A program made the position numbers and the translations under genes. This document shows positions 50,518 through 61,999 of a DNA stretch of 64,000 nucleotides, piece after piece (the stretch's first letter is position 1; every line of letters begins with the position of its first letter). The stretch is taken from assembly GCA_963575745.1 (NCBI GenBank), contig CAUYUJ010015763.1:187501-251500 (forward strand), in the 5' to 3' direction. Under the pieces are notes generated by a model. The model was not told the DNA's origin, made no database searches, and saw nothing but the letters and a program-made list of their open reading frames with translations. The DNA comes from Prorocentrum cordatum. Lineage: Eukaryota > Sar > Dinophyceae > Prorocentrales > Prorocentraceae.

Positions 50518-51860
50518 CTAACTGTCCTGCTTCTGCGGCTTCGGGCACATCGCCCGATGCTCGCGCGCCCGCCCCTCACGCGCGGCAATCGCGAGACCCG
50601 TGTGCCACTGCGCGTTTCGCTTCTTCTTCCCGCCGCGGTCCCCGCACCTGCCGCTCGCGCGGAGCACGACGCTGCCTCTGCGGCGGTCGCCCTTGATCTC
50701 CTTGGCGGCAGGCGGCTGCGGCGGCTGGCCCGAGCTGCTGGCGCCTGGGCGGGCGTCGGCGGCTGGCGCCTGTGCTGGCGGCTCGCCCTGGCTGCTGGCG
50801 GCTGGGCTGGCGTCGGCGGCTGGCGCCTGCGCTGGCGTCTGTGCTGGCGGCTCGCCCGAGCTGCTGGCGGCTGTGCTGGCGTTGGCGGCTGGTTCGCGGA
50901 TGCCCTGCGCTGCAGGCCCCTTGAAACCTCGGGCCGTGCACTTTTTGGGCTGCGGGCGCTGGATCCACTTCGGCGTCTGCGGCAGCGGCGGTTGGTCGGC
51001 CCGAGTCGCTGCATGCGAGGTCGACTGGGTGCAGGGTGCTGGCGTGGATCGAGCGGTGACTGGCTGGCGTCGGCTGGCTGCTGGCGTCTGCGGCTGCTGT
51101 TGCTGCTGCTGGCGTCGGCTGGCTGCTGGCTGCTGCTGATGACGTGCTGGCGTCTGGCTGCTGCTGGCTGCTGGCGTCGGCTGGCTGCTGGCGCCGGCTG
51201 GCCGGCGTCGGCTAGTCCTCGTCCGCGTAGTAGTTCGCCGCCTCGTCCGCGTAGTAGCTCGCCGCCTCGTCCTCGACTGCGCAGTAGCTCGTCGCCTCGT
51301 CAGCGTAGTAGCCCGCCTCGTCCGCGCAGTAGCCCGCCTCGTCCTCGCCCTCGCCCCCGGCCCCCGCGTCGCCGCCTTGTCCGCGTAGTGGCCCGCCTCG
51401 TCCGCGCAGCAGCCCACGTCGTCCTCGCCCTCGCCCTCGGCCTCCGCCCGCGCGGCCTCGAGCGTCGCCGCGCGCGCGGGCCGCCGCGGCGCCGCCCCCC
51501 GCCCCCGGGGCCGCGCGCAGTCCGCCGCGAACGAGGCCTGCCATCGGCGCTGGCACTCCAAATACCTCGCGACCGCCTCCGCGTCGCCTAGGGCATGGGC
51601 TGGCGGCCCAGGAAGCCGCCGGCCCAAGCCGCCGCCCGACGTTGCCGCCGCCGGCCGCCGCCGCCGCCGCGCAGAGCCGCTCTGGCCCTGGCCCTGGCCC
51701 TGGCGCAGAGCCGCGCGCGGCCACGGGGGGGGGGGCGCGAGGAACGGGGGAGGGGCGGGGGGGGGGTCGAAGGAGGAGGACGGAGGAGGGAGCGACGACG
51801 ACGACGTCTCCGTGCCTTCCCGCCCTGCCAGGTGCACCGGCAATTCCACCGCGAGACAAC
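50518..51860 (-). CDS. Low-complexity Ala/Gln/Pro-rich ORF with a Cys/His tail, unknown
   Basis: A 443-codon minus frame (51849 to 50518) contains AEAVARYLECQRRWQASFAA (about 51570), then TTTRTRR-type text, Gln-rich QQPAASRRQQQQQQPQ and Ala/Pro/Gly-rich repeats of about 33 codons (SSGEPPAQ...). An overlapping minus frame encodes DEAGYYADEATSYC repeats from a 24-bp tandem unit at 51225-51400. The tail is basic (DRGGKKKRNAQWHTGLAIAA). Codon-level repetition and GC content make the open frame weak evidence. Only the ECQRRW helix and the basic tail look protein-like. It may be a decayed gene of the same cluster or non-coding. Confidence 0.3.
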
Positions 51861-51974
51861 TGACGGCACTCGAGCTACATATTTGGACATGTGAGAAGGG
51901 GGCACGGGCTCTTCACAAGACGCGGGGCCTGAGACCCCAGTGCCCAACGAAAACTGGAAGCGTCAGTGGGTCTC

Positions 51975-52040
51975 ATGGCGGCGCCGACGACGACGACGAC
52001 GACGACGACGACGCCGCCGACGACGACGACGCGGCCGCCC
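51975..52040. repeat. (GAC)n microsatellite
   Basis: GAC/GCC triplets. Confidence 0.9.
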
Positions 52041-52800
52041 ACGCGGGGCCCCCCCGGGGCCCTCTCGGGGGGGGGGCCCGAATCCCCCTCGCCCCCCCTC
52101 TTCCTACGGCAGGCCAAGCTTTAGGCACTCGCGCTGCCGCCCAATGCGATTTCAGCGAGGAACCGCTCGACGCGCATCGCAGCCCCAGAACTTATGGAAC
52201 TTATGGAACTTACTATTTAACTCTACTCAAGATCATAAAACTTTAATGCATAATGAACTACGTTGCCTAAGTCCAATATGTTCTACCTCAACACTACAAA
52301 GTCCCCCGCGTAGCTCAAGCGCCGTCAGTTGTCTCAGCGGGCGAGGGAAGCGTCTCCGAGAGGTCCCTGATGAGGAGCGACGGACACATGACTCCCAGTC
52401 TCTTTTGTGGGCTTTGCGTCTGCCCATGGATCGGTGGACTGAGCTGCTGGGCGCCACCCGGCAGACGGGGAATACCCCCTCAAACCAATCCAACTGAGCT
52501 GGGCGGGCCCACTTCGGCACATATGCTTCGAGCTTGGATCCTTGTTTGGGTAGGTAGCCCGCGAAATCGTCCCCGACGTTTTTGTCGGCCTGATGCGAAC
52601 GGCCCCAGACAAAATCACACAATAGTGGTTGCGAACTTGCTGATAAAAAAGTTCCGAGCGGGATAAGCCAGGAGAGCGTGTTCTCGCGGTCGTATATTTC
52701 CCTCGGCGGCTAGGCTCGCGCATTTCGCATCGGCGCGGGTACATAAGTTGTTTCCAAGAGGGGTCCAAAACGGATCGGATCGCCATCGTTTACTGGCACC
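52041..52800. other. No gene recognised
   Basis: Open frames without motif; short TTATGGAACT duplication at about 52193-52210. Confidence 0.4.
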
Positions 52801-53900
52801 TGGTAGAGACGATGCAGCTAGTTGCTGCTGGCCCTGTTCCAGAAGCCAAACGCCGAGCTCGATCGAGGCCGCGATCTCGGCCGCGCCGTTGGTCGCGCGA
52901 GCAGCGCCGAAGGAGGCCTCGCGCCGCGGGTCGTCCGTGACGGGCCCACTGGTGAATGGCAAAGCCTGGGGCCAGACGGTCGGGGGCATCGCACCCCTGA
53001 GGGAAGCAAAAAAAAACATCCAGCCGTTGCTTCCACTCTTTTCGGGGCGCGACGCCCCTCGGCGAAGCCCCCGTCGGCCCAGATGCGCCGGGCCCAGGGG
53101 CCCCTCTCAGGCTCGGGCTCTTGCCCTAGAGAAAGAGGGGGCCCCTGTTCATCACAGATCTTCTTGGGGCAGACAGCGCCCTGCATTCTCCGCCCCAGCG
53201 AGGAACGGCCTGAGCGGAACCTGCGCGGCGGGAGCCGCGCCTTGAAATCCTGCAGCGCGACGCAGATCGGTCTGCGGTCCGACTCCCTGAGCAGCGCTCT
53301 GATTATATTCGCCCGCGTTGTGGTAAGGAGGTATATGGGCACAGGCGAGGAGGATGCTCTACGAGCCCCACCTGAGCCCCACGGATATTGCTTCACCCCG
53401 CTGTTTGAAAGCGGCGTCGGCGTCGCCCTCGAACGAGCGATGGGCGATGATATCAATCCCTCTACGCCCCTTATAGGAGCTCGAAACAAATGCGATGCGG
53501 CCGCCGCCCGCGGCACCATATCTGGAAGTCCTCGGAGCAGACTGCCACCTGAAGGATAATAACATCCCAAGGCTTCTCCGCCCCCAGGTCTGCGCAAAAA
53601 AGACCTTGAATTCATGCTCGATGCTTCGCACAGTCCATGAGGGAGCTCGTAGAGCACCGCCCATGGGACACTGTTGGTCCCACTTCTCAGAGCTTCTCCA
53701 CATTGATGTCCTGCTGCGGCGCGCCATTGGAACAAAGCTCGAATAGCCCCATGGACCTGTTCGCCTCGTGCAGCCTCGTGACCTGGCCGTCTCTGGAGCG
53801 GAATCACACGACGCTTCCGTCCCAGTCCCACGGCACTGCGTGTAGAATGCCCTCCCTCGTAGGATTTGGCCCGAGGGTGTTCGCTTCCTGCGCGTGTTTC
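52801..53900 (-). pseudogene. Probable LINE debris downstream of ORF1 (possible endonuclease fragments)
   Basis: Minus-strand pieces such as GRRGIDIIAHRSFEGDADAA (about 53480-53420), SSPVPIYLLTTTRANIIRAL and SDRRPICVALQDF (53350-53245) lie in changing frames after the ORF1-like protein. The order fits an apurinic-type endonuclease domain (GIDxIA...; PICVAxDF resembling the GDFN motif), but the catalytic residues cannot be placed with confidence. Confidence 0.3.
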
Positions 53901-54692
53901 ACGGCGATGTTGCGGGCGGCCGGGGTCCTCTTACTCATCAGTCCCTCAATGCTGTCTTCTATGGAAGAGGTTCTTGCCCTGGAAATGGAACTCGTGACCT
54001 TTCCAGGCCTTCCGGGAGGTCCACATGTTCTGGGAGGATATGAACTCGATCTTGCCGAACGAGGACAGCGGCCCTGGTGTGTAGATGTCCTCCACGAGGC
54101 CTGGTCACGTCCATGCTGGAAACTGGGGATTCAACGCCACAGTCTTACGTATCTCTGTAAATATCGCTGCCTCCTCGGCGTCTGTCGGAAAACCACCCAC
54201 AACAATAATCTGGCGACGGGTCTTTGGTACCCAACCCTGCCCACGACTATAGAGGTTGCCCGGGTGACTGCCACCAGACCCTCACCTCGGGCACCTCCCA
54301 CATCTCCTGCCAGTGAACTATTCAATGCCCCCCCCCCATACTCCAGGGCGGCTGTCTTGCCCATGAGGTCCTGCACATTAATGTCGGTCTTGTCTACGCA
54401 GGGGGAGAGCGAGTCTATTCTGGTGGTTATCAGGCCCACCTTCAGATTCATGTTCGTCTGCTGGGTGCGCACGTTCTCAACATCTCGTCTGATGCTGCTG
54501 AAATCTGGATTCAGGACCATCGCAGCTGCCTCACGACCGAGACCGAATAGTCGGATCGAGCGTCACTCCTTCACCTGGGGTCCCTGGAGCACGGGCCCCT
54601 CTTGCGTCACCACCGAGGTCCATGATGTCACCCACGCGCGCCCACTGGAGCAGAGGCTGCCCCGCGACCTCCTCGCCGAAGAGGTCTCCCAT
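53901..54692 (-). pseudogene. LINE ORF1-like protein, coiled coil plus RRM-like segment, frameshifted
   Basis: ATG at 54692-54690 gives MGDLFGEEVAGQPLLQWARV. After a frame change near 54545 come PDFSSIRRDVENVRTQQTNM and LKVGLITTRIDSLSPCVDKT, a coiled-coil-like stretch. After another change near 54250, VVGGFPTDAEEAAIFTEIRK (about 54205-54145) resembles the first beta-alpha unit of an RNA-recognition motif, followed by WTSRKAWKGHEFHFQGKN (about 54035-53975). Coiled coil followed by RRM is the layout of L1-type ORF1 proteins, which bind the element RNA. Stops and frame changes mark it as dead. Confidence 0.5.
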
Positions 54693-54819
54693 CGCACGAA
54701 GGAAAGCTTGCAAGACCCAGGTTCGGGAATAATAAACTGAATGGAAACAGGGGGCTGCAAGAGCCCCACGTCGCGCGCTCTCTGGGGTCCCGAACAGAAC
54801 TTGAGCTAAAATGGGTGCG

Positions 54820-55002
54820 CGGGTGATGATGACGACGATGATGTGGATGACCGATGGTCTTGATGGGATCCTGACATGGTATGAGTGAGTGATGGGAGCA
54901 AGTGAATGAATGATAATGTGGATGAGGATTGGTGAGGATGTAATGGGATGACAGCTGATGATGATGATGGTGATGATGATGATTGTGATGGCAACGGTGA
55001 TG

Positions 55003-55042
<40 letters not shown>

Positions 55043-55140
55043 CGATGACGATGACGGTGATGATGATGACGACGACGACGACGACGACGATGATGATGAT
55101 GATGATGATGATGACGACAGCACTAATGAGGGTGGGTGAG
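54820..55140. repeat. (GAT)n/(GAC)n microsatellite
   Basis: GAT triplets with GAC runs at about 55060-55088, flanked by looser GATG words. Confidence 0.92.
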
Positions 55141-55354
55141 TGGGTGAGGAGGAGAGCGGGTGAGGAGGAGGACTGCGCGGGGTGCCCAGAAAACAAACAA
55201 AAACACGTAGGATGTGGGGGAAATACCCGAAGAGGCGCCCGAACGACCAAACAGAGCTTCCAACAGATCAAACAGAAGCCCACCAGGCCTTCTAGAAATG
55301 CTACAATCACTCAAAAACTAGAGACGCCCTGAGTGTTTGAATATGCTGCGTATC

Positions 55355-55715
55355 CTGTGTCAAGCGGCCCAACATGGCTCCAACAGCGCCCCAGAGAAGC
55401 CAGAGAGAGGCCACGAGAACCCCAAAAGTACCACCACACGATCCCCAACCGGGCCAGGACGACTCCAAGAGGACCCCAAAGCGGCCCAAGCCCAAGAAGG
55501 ACCCAGGACAGCATTCGGGGGACCCCAAGGCCTGGGAGGGACCCGAAAGGCTCCCAAGACAACTCCAACAGACTATCCAAACGGCTGAGAAAGGCCCAAA
55601 AACGCACCAAGACTGCGCAAGAGAGACCCGATACGACCCTGGAAGAATCCAATACAACCACACCCCACACGAACCCAATACAATAACAAAACTGCCCAGG
55701 TGGCCCCCGTGAGAA
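55355..55715. repeat. Degenerate CCCAAGACGGCCC-type repeat
   Basis: Words such as CCCCAAAGCGGCCCAAG and AGAGGACCCCAAA are loose complements of the CTTGGGGCC words at 7.7-8.2 and 25.3-26.2 kb. Confidence 0.45.
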
Positions 55716-56885
55716 CCCTGCAAAAAAAAGACTAGATGGGATCACATGTTACGGCCTCTTTGACGTGCCTGGTGCTCCAAGACGTCGAACAAGTGCAGCG
55801 CTGGCATGGCAGCGGGACTTGCTGCAGGCAGTGGGTACAAGTCAGGAGGGTGGCTGCATCTCCTTACATGAGCAGCCTGAGCAGTCGCAGTAGTACTCTC
55901 TCTCCAACACATCGCAGGTTGCTTCTGCACGCGCGGGAGCAATAGAGTGTGAAATTGAATGGTCGCGTGGCAGCTAGATTGCGCAACCTGTGGAGGTACC
56001 ATGCATCATGTAAGCAAAGCGCATGGTTCCCAACGCTCGCCAATGCGCGGGACACACTAGGTGGAGCCCTCGTTGCAACACTGCGGGCTGGCCCGTAGTG
56101 TCCAATGCTCGTACCATGCATTGTAGCAGGCGTGAGGGATGCAGGTGAATGATCGTTGTAGCGAAATGTACGACGCAGTGGCCTTGGAGCACAAAGACAT
56201 GACAACCAACTAATACAAGCACGACGATCTGCGCATCGCAAGTTCTGAACGAAACGAGCACACCTGACATAGCCGCGGCGGCTTCGCCGCAACTGGAGAA
56301 TGCTCCGATGCGAGAAACACAACGACAAAGAACACACCCAACACAATGACCACACACCGCGAACATCCCACGCCCGAAACGTGCACGTTCCGACACCGAA
56401 GCACATGCAAAACACTGAAGACTTCATGCGTGTCTCGCCGCTTGAACGGAATAGCGATATGTTTACAAAGAACGTGAGCGACAAGCAAGAAAGGGGTGTG
56501 GCGACTCTACACGGTGGTCTACGCAAACTGACAACGCGACACACCGCGTGGGACAGACGGCGCTCACGCGCGACCTCACGCGGTAATATTACGCGCGAGT
56601 GCCCTTGATCGAAGCTCGTGTGATAACAGCCTGAAAATAATTCAACGACAATGGTCGATGTCGCGTGCTCGGGGCTGCGCCCGTTGGCGCCTGAATAAGG
56701 CCCGAACGCGCCCACCGCGTGGGTAGAGCGTCACATATGGCCCGAGATGACCTCCATGTGCCATCTGATAGCCCAAGATGTCTTCAAAGATGGCGCAAGG
56801 TGCCCCAAACTTGCTCAAATGGCTTCGAACATGCCACCGTGATGCCCCGATATCCACCCCAAGAAACTCCAAACGTCCACGAACC
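55716..56885. other. No gene recognised
   Basis: Short frames only. ACGCG palindromes near 56560-56605. Confidence 0.4.
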
Positions 56886-57175
56886 CTCGTAGATCATGCT
56901 GGATCCGAACTCCCAATGCCACGATCCCTTGTAAATCACGGTGGGTCCGCGCTCACAGGACCGCGATCCATGCAAATTGGGTCCGCGCTCCCAGAGCCAA
57001 AATCCCTAGTAGAGATATTGGATCCGCGCTCGTTCAGGCCACGATCCCTTGCACAATACGCTGGATTCGCACCCCCAGCGTCGCGATCCTTGCACTGGAT
57101 CCGCGCTACCAAAGCCACGACCTCGTGTTGATTACGCCGGCTCCGTGCTCAAATGGCCGCGATCGGTCGATTGCC
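56886..57175. repeat. Minisatellite with GGATCCGCGCTC core, six to seven units
   Basis: GGATCCG(A/C)(A/G)CTC, GGGTCCGCGCTC or GGATTCGCACCC recurs about every 30-60 bp with CCACGATCCCTTG between. Confidence 0.75.
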
Positions 57176-57834
57176 CTTGGTCGCTCCCAGGGCCTATTGA
57201 CACCTCAGTACCCTGTTGCGCATTGTGGAATCCATGCGGGGGGCTCGCTCAACTCAAACGGGCACGCACGGTCTGTTTGGTGTTCGTTTTCTAAGACGCC
57301 TCTGGATGCTGGTTTTTGATGGAGAAAATGCAATCGACACATCCCCCCTGTGCTGTACGTAAATGGGACGGAGCCAAACCCCATTATTGTTGGAAGATCC
57401 GACGTGGGGGGGAACACTTTCCGCGAGTGGACCAGCATGAGATACACTCAAAAAACCCAGCAAATTCACACCATGCTCATTGATGACATGTCCAACATGG
57501 AGCCAGGAACCGGCCACATAACTGAAAGAGAACCCCGAGCCAACGCCATTTCTGGAAACAAATTGGCCCCTGGAAATTCGACGATGTCTGCTAAAGACGA
57601 CGCCCAAGGGCTCACTGGGCCAGGGTCCGACCAACGGGACTCCCTTGGCGCCGACGCCGACGTCGACACCGACGCCGCAGCCGCCGCCGCCGCCGGCGGC
57701 GGCTAGGCGGCGGCGGCTGCGGTCTCGCGCCCGCGTGCGCAGCCGGCGGGGCCCGCCTCGGGCCGCAACGTAGGCGTCGCAGGAGTAGCCGTAGCAGCTC
57801 GGCTCGCAGACCGCCTGGTCGTCGATTGGGGGAC
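57176..57834. other. No gene recognised
   Basis: A 118-codon plus frame (57350-57706) begins MLYVNGTEPN and has no motif. GCC triplets at 57670-57715. Confidence 0.35.
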
Positions 57835-58020
57835 GCGGCCCTGGGGCACCTCCCTTCGGTACAGGCCGCCCAGATGGGGTCCGAGTTGATGGGGTTGGAT
57901 GATCGCGCTGCATCGCCGATGCATTGGCGATGCGGCGCGATCCTGCGACCCCATCGGATCCGACCTCATCAGGGAGGCCTAAACAGGAGCGCCTCCCATC
58001 GTGGGCCGTTCGGGGAACTT
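57835..58020. repeat. Long imperfect inverted repeat (foldback)
   Basis: Centre GATGCATT at 57918-57925. Inner arms 57901-57917 and 57926-57942 match at 16 of 17 positions. Pairing continues outward with mismatches over roughly 80 bp per side (for example GATGGGGT against ACCCCATC). Confidence 0.75.
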
Positions 58021-58234
58021 CCACGGCACTTGACGGCGACTCCCTTTACATGTTGGCAAATTCACTTGCGTGGGACAAAAATAGGGGCGGGGGGCGATGC
58101 CCCAAAATGGATCTGGACTTAACGCAAGCCGGAACTCAGTTGCACACCGCTTCGGCCTAGCATGTTTCGACAAGGCGGCGGAGAGGGGTGGGTGGGTGGG
58201 CGGGCGGGGGAATGCCATGCAAAAGAAGCTGCAT

Positions 58235-58700
58235 GTATCTAAAAACTGTTAAAATGCGTGCACTCAAAACTGTCTGTTTTTTCTCGCAACCTATGCTGTG
58301 CAATCAGCGTGGCTTAAAAATGTGGCGCGATCAACGTTTTGCAACCTATGCTGCGCGATGTACGTTAGGCCGCATATTTTGCGGAACACATGGTGTGCCT
58401 TATTTTCTGTGGAGCAATGGGCGTGGTGCAATGTATCAGGTGCAACCTATGTGGTGCAGTATATGTTGTGCATGTCAGTGTGTGCAGTATCTGTGGTGTA
58501 ATATTTGAAATGTGCGGGGCAATAATGTGTGTTGTGCGCAATATACGTGGTGCACTCTATGTTGCCCAATATGTGGTGCAATCTTTGTGGTGCACAATAT
58601 GATGTCCCGTTAAGTTGTGAGAAAATGTGTGGTGCAAAGTGCGGCGACAAAAAAAATGCGCAACATACGTGGTGCAACCTATGTGGTGCAATGCGCTTGC
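58235..58700. repeat. Degenerate TGTGGTGCAATATATG-type minisatellite
   Basis: TGTGGTGCA and CAACCTATGTGG words recur at irregular 13-30 bp intervals. Confidence 0.75.
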
Positions 58701-58744
58701 CGATCTTACAATTGACAATTCCACTGCTCGCGCAATCATCCCAC

Positions 58745-59140
58745 CACCCACCCGTAACTTGGTTTGCAAAAGCCCATGCGGGAGCGATTGCGATGAGTGC
58801 TGGGCGTTGGCTGGTGCATCTTTGCGGCCAGGCTAGCCCGCGCATGCTCGCGCGCGCAGCGGCCAGCTAGTTCGGCGTGGCCGACGCGAGCGCGGTGGCG
58901 CTGACCGCTCGGCACATCCCAGCGGGCACTTCAGCGCGAGTCGGCGACTTGGGCGGGCGCGGTACCATGGCAACGACGACAACGGTAGACACGAAAATGA
59001 TAGTAGCGATGCTGGCGGCGATGCTGACAGCAACGACGGGGCAGGCACAAACGAGGCGACGATCACACCGACGACGATGACGGCGTCTTCGCGTCGGCGA
59101 TGAGGGTTTTGAGCGGAATTCGACATGCGCGCGCGGCACC
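58745..59140 (+). repeat. Long direct repeat, copy 1
   Basis: Partner at 60370-60790. Shared words include GCGCAGCGGCCAGCTA, GCGGTGGCGCTG and TTGGGCGGGCGCGG or TTAGGCGGGCGCGG followed by ACCATGGC. Confidence 0.75.
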
Positions 59141-60120
59141 GGCATGCGCGCGCGACGACGCGCGCGTGCGCATTTCGCATCGTTTTTGTCGCAAGGGTTT
59201 CTAGCGACGGCACGCGCGCAAAGGCGATCGAACAATTTCAACATGCCCCCGCGCGAAGCCCGCTTGGTAGCATGTTATGAACATGCGGAAACACTCACGA
59301 GTTCATCAAAAATTCGCAAGACGTGCGCACGCTTTTGTTGAGCATCCGGGTTACGAAACCCTGTGCTGTTGCACGTTGTTTAAAAACTCGGCTTCGAAAT
59401 CCTTCCGACACCGAATGTTTTTGAAGGGTTCCGGCATGCGCGCGCGACGACGCGCGCGCACTTCGCCTCGTTTTTGTTGCAAGGGTTTCTAGCGACGGCA
59501 CGCGCGCAAAGGCGTTCGAACGATTTCAACGTGCGCCCGCGCGAAGCCCGCTTGGTAGCATGTTATGAAAATGTGGAAAGCACTTATGGTTGTCTCGAGA
59601 ATGCGCAAGACGTGCGCGCGCTTTTGTTGAACATCCGGGTTGCGAAATCCTTTATTGCTTGAATGCGTTGTAAACGCTGGATTTTGGGATTCTGACGAAA
59701 TCGAAAGTTTTTGAAGCTTTTCGGCGCGCGCGCGCGACGACGCGGGCGCGCGCACTTTGTCTGCTTTCTCGCGCAAGGGATTCTCGCGACGGCACGCGCG
59801 CAAGGGCGCTCGAACAATTTCGGCGCGCGCGAGGCCCGCGTGGTAGCAGTTTATGCCTGTTTATTTTTTAAAAATAAAGAAAACGCAAGAGCGCGCGCAC
59901 CTTTTTCTTTTGTTTCGGTGTTGTTGAACAGATGTTGCGAACCTCATGTTACATCATGCATTTAGGCGCTCGATTTTGAAATCATTCCGAAAAAAGATAG
60001 TGTTCGCTGGATTCCGGAATGCACGCGCGACGACGCGCGCGCGTGCACCTCGTCGCATTTGTTGCGAGGGATTCTTGAAAATTGATGATTCCGGATCAAC
60101 GAGCGCGCGCGTAAAATTTG
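59141..60120 (+). repeat. Tandem array of about 292-bp units, four copies
   Basis: Units begin near 59142, 59434, 59726 and 60018, each with a CG-rich hairpin (GCGCG-ACGA-CGCGC) followed by CGCAAGGG(T/A)TTCT, GCGACGGCACGCGCGCAA and, mid-unit, CATCCGGGTT. A further hairpin of the same kind is at 61265. Confidence 0.8.
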
Positions 60121-60144
60121 CTGCGGTGGATGGCGGGGGGGGGG

Positions 60145-60255
60145 GCGGCCCCCCTGGGGCGGTGCAAATTCATACTAAGGATGGGCGATGGGGAAGAATC
60201 ATACGCAAATTGCATCGCGAAAAAATGGGCGGTTAAGTCCAGGGGTGGGTGGGGG
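60145..60255 (+). repeat. Repeat pair, copy 1
   Basis: GATGGGCGATGGGG.AGAATCAT resembles GATGGACGATGGGGCAGAATC at 61431. Both follow a hairpin unit and precede G/C runs. Confidence 0.65.
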
Positions 60256-60369
60256 GGAACTCTCATGGTGAGAAAACAGAATATGCGCGCGGCAAGCTAC
60301 GCGGCGCGCGCAATGCGGCGCGCGTTCGCCCATGCTCGCAGTGAATGGTCACATCCGCTGCCCGCGAAA

Positions 60370-60790
60370 TCCCCCCGCCATCCCACCCGAAATTTGGTTT
60401 AATAAACCATGCAGCGGCGGTTGCGGCGAGCGCGCGGCGTTGGCCGGCGCGTCTGGGCGGCCGTGCAAGCCCGCGCGCCCTCGAGCGCGCAGCGGCCAGC
60501 TATTGCGGCGCGACCGACGCGGCCGCGGTGGCGCTGGCCGCGGGGCACTTCCCAGCGGGAACTTCAATGCGAGTGACTTAGGCGGGCGCGGCACCATGGC
60601 GACGCCGACAGCGGCGCGCGCGATGCTGGAAATAACGATAATGGCGGCGACGGTGACTGAGGCGGCGATGGCGACGGCAATGCCCGAGACGGCGCCGAGG
60701 TTGAGAACGCCCGCCGAAAACGATGACGACGTCCTCGCGTGGGTGATGAAGTTTTTGGAAGGAGTTTGACACGCGCGCAAGGTCGACGCG
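60370..60790 (+). repeat. Long direct repeat, copy 2
   Basis: Partner of 58745-59140, about 1.63 kb away, on the other side of the 292-bp array. Confidence 0.75.
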
Positions 60791-61264
60791 CGCGACTGGC
60801 CCGCGCGGAAGCACGCGGCGCGGCCCGCGCCCCCTCCCCCCCCCCGCCCCCCAGCGCGCGCGCAGGGGTGCTCGGATGGGTTCGATCTGCGGCGCGGAGC
60901 CAGCTTGGCAGAATTTGATGGCAAAGTTGGAGAAACGATGATTGCTTTCAGAATTCGCAAGAGCGCGCAGGTTACAGTAACAACTGATGTTTCAACGCGA
61001 TTTGATGTCATGTGTGTTCGAGGCGCTACAGTGAACGCTTCGCCCCAGCATGTGAAAAGAAGGGCGTTTGCGAACGCGCGGGTTCAAAGGACTTTGACGC
61101 GCGCGCGCGAGGAGGCCCGCCGGGTGCAATTGCATGAACCTGCACGATCGCGAGACTACGCTTTGTTGCTTGAAACCCGTGATACGAAACCATGTGTTGG
61201 GATATCGTTCGGTCATTTCTAAAATATACATTATATATACATATATACACACATAAACGATTGA

Positions 61265-61440
61265 AACGCGCGCTCGCGACGACGCGAGCGTTCCACGCCG
61301 CCCTGCCTGTTGCAAAAGTTCGCGGGAATTGATTAGTTCTGATCAACGGGTTCGCGCGCGAATCATTTCTTGCAGAGGGTGCGAGGGGGGCGCCGGCCTG
61401 CGCGGGATAGTCCGGACTCATGCTTAAGATGGACGATGGG
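61265..61440 (+). repeat. Diverged fifth unit start with ACGA hairpin, and repeat pair copy 2
   Basis: Stem CGCTCGCG / CGCGAGCG around the loop ACGA at about 61270-61289. The sequence then parallels the last unit (GATCAACG.G.GCGCGCG) and the 60145 segment. Confidence 0.65.
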
Positions 61441-61999
61441 GCAGAATCATCTGTAAACTGCGCCCCCCCAGAGGGGGCCGATAAGCCCCGGGGGGGCATG
61501 CCCTCGCAATCTTGCAGGAACGAGAATCTATGCGAAGCGGCGACGGGGAGGCGACGGAGAGCACGGAGCCGCCAAACCGACTACCCCGCCCTGACAGCCC
61601 CGCCCGAAGGACGGCCGGCGGCGAGACGGCGATGGGGCGGCGGCGGCGAACACGGAGCCGACAGACCGACAAATTTACCCCAGTCCCTTAGGAGACAAGT
61701 AAGAAACCCAAAATGCAAACACTGTTCGAACAAGAAACGCCTTCCTTGAAACCTCTTGCGGGCCGTCGGAGCCCTGCGGCAACTTTTGGAGCTTTCCGCG
61801 ATCCTTCGGCCTCATCTAGTCGGATCCAACATGGGAGCAAGAAGGGCCGTGAAATCCGAGCAGATACCATGGCCCCAGCCATGTAATCACCCGCCCCCAT
61901 AAATTTGTTTTGTTGTTTTTTCCTCGCCGGGTGCAAATGTACGCCGTTCAGACCGTCGCGGCGTGTGCCTCGATCTTGGGCGCATCGAAGATTCCGCCA
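61441..61999. other. No gene recognised
   Basis: Short frames without motif. Two related words GGCGACGGAGAGCACGGAGCC and GCGGCGAACACGGAGCC at about 61550 and 61643. Confidence 0.4.

Noticed and set aside
60140-60170. GGGGGCGGCCCCCC as a reverse-orientation hairpin copy
   Set aside because: Its flanks are not complementary; it is a G/C run.
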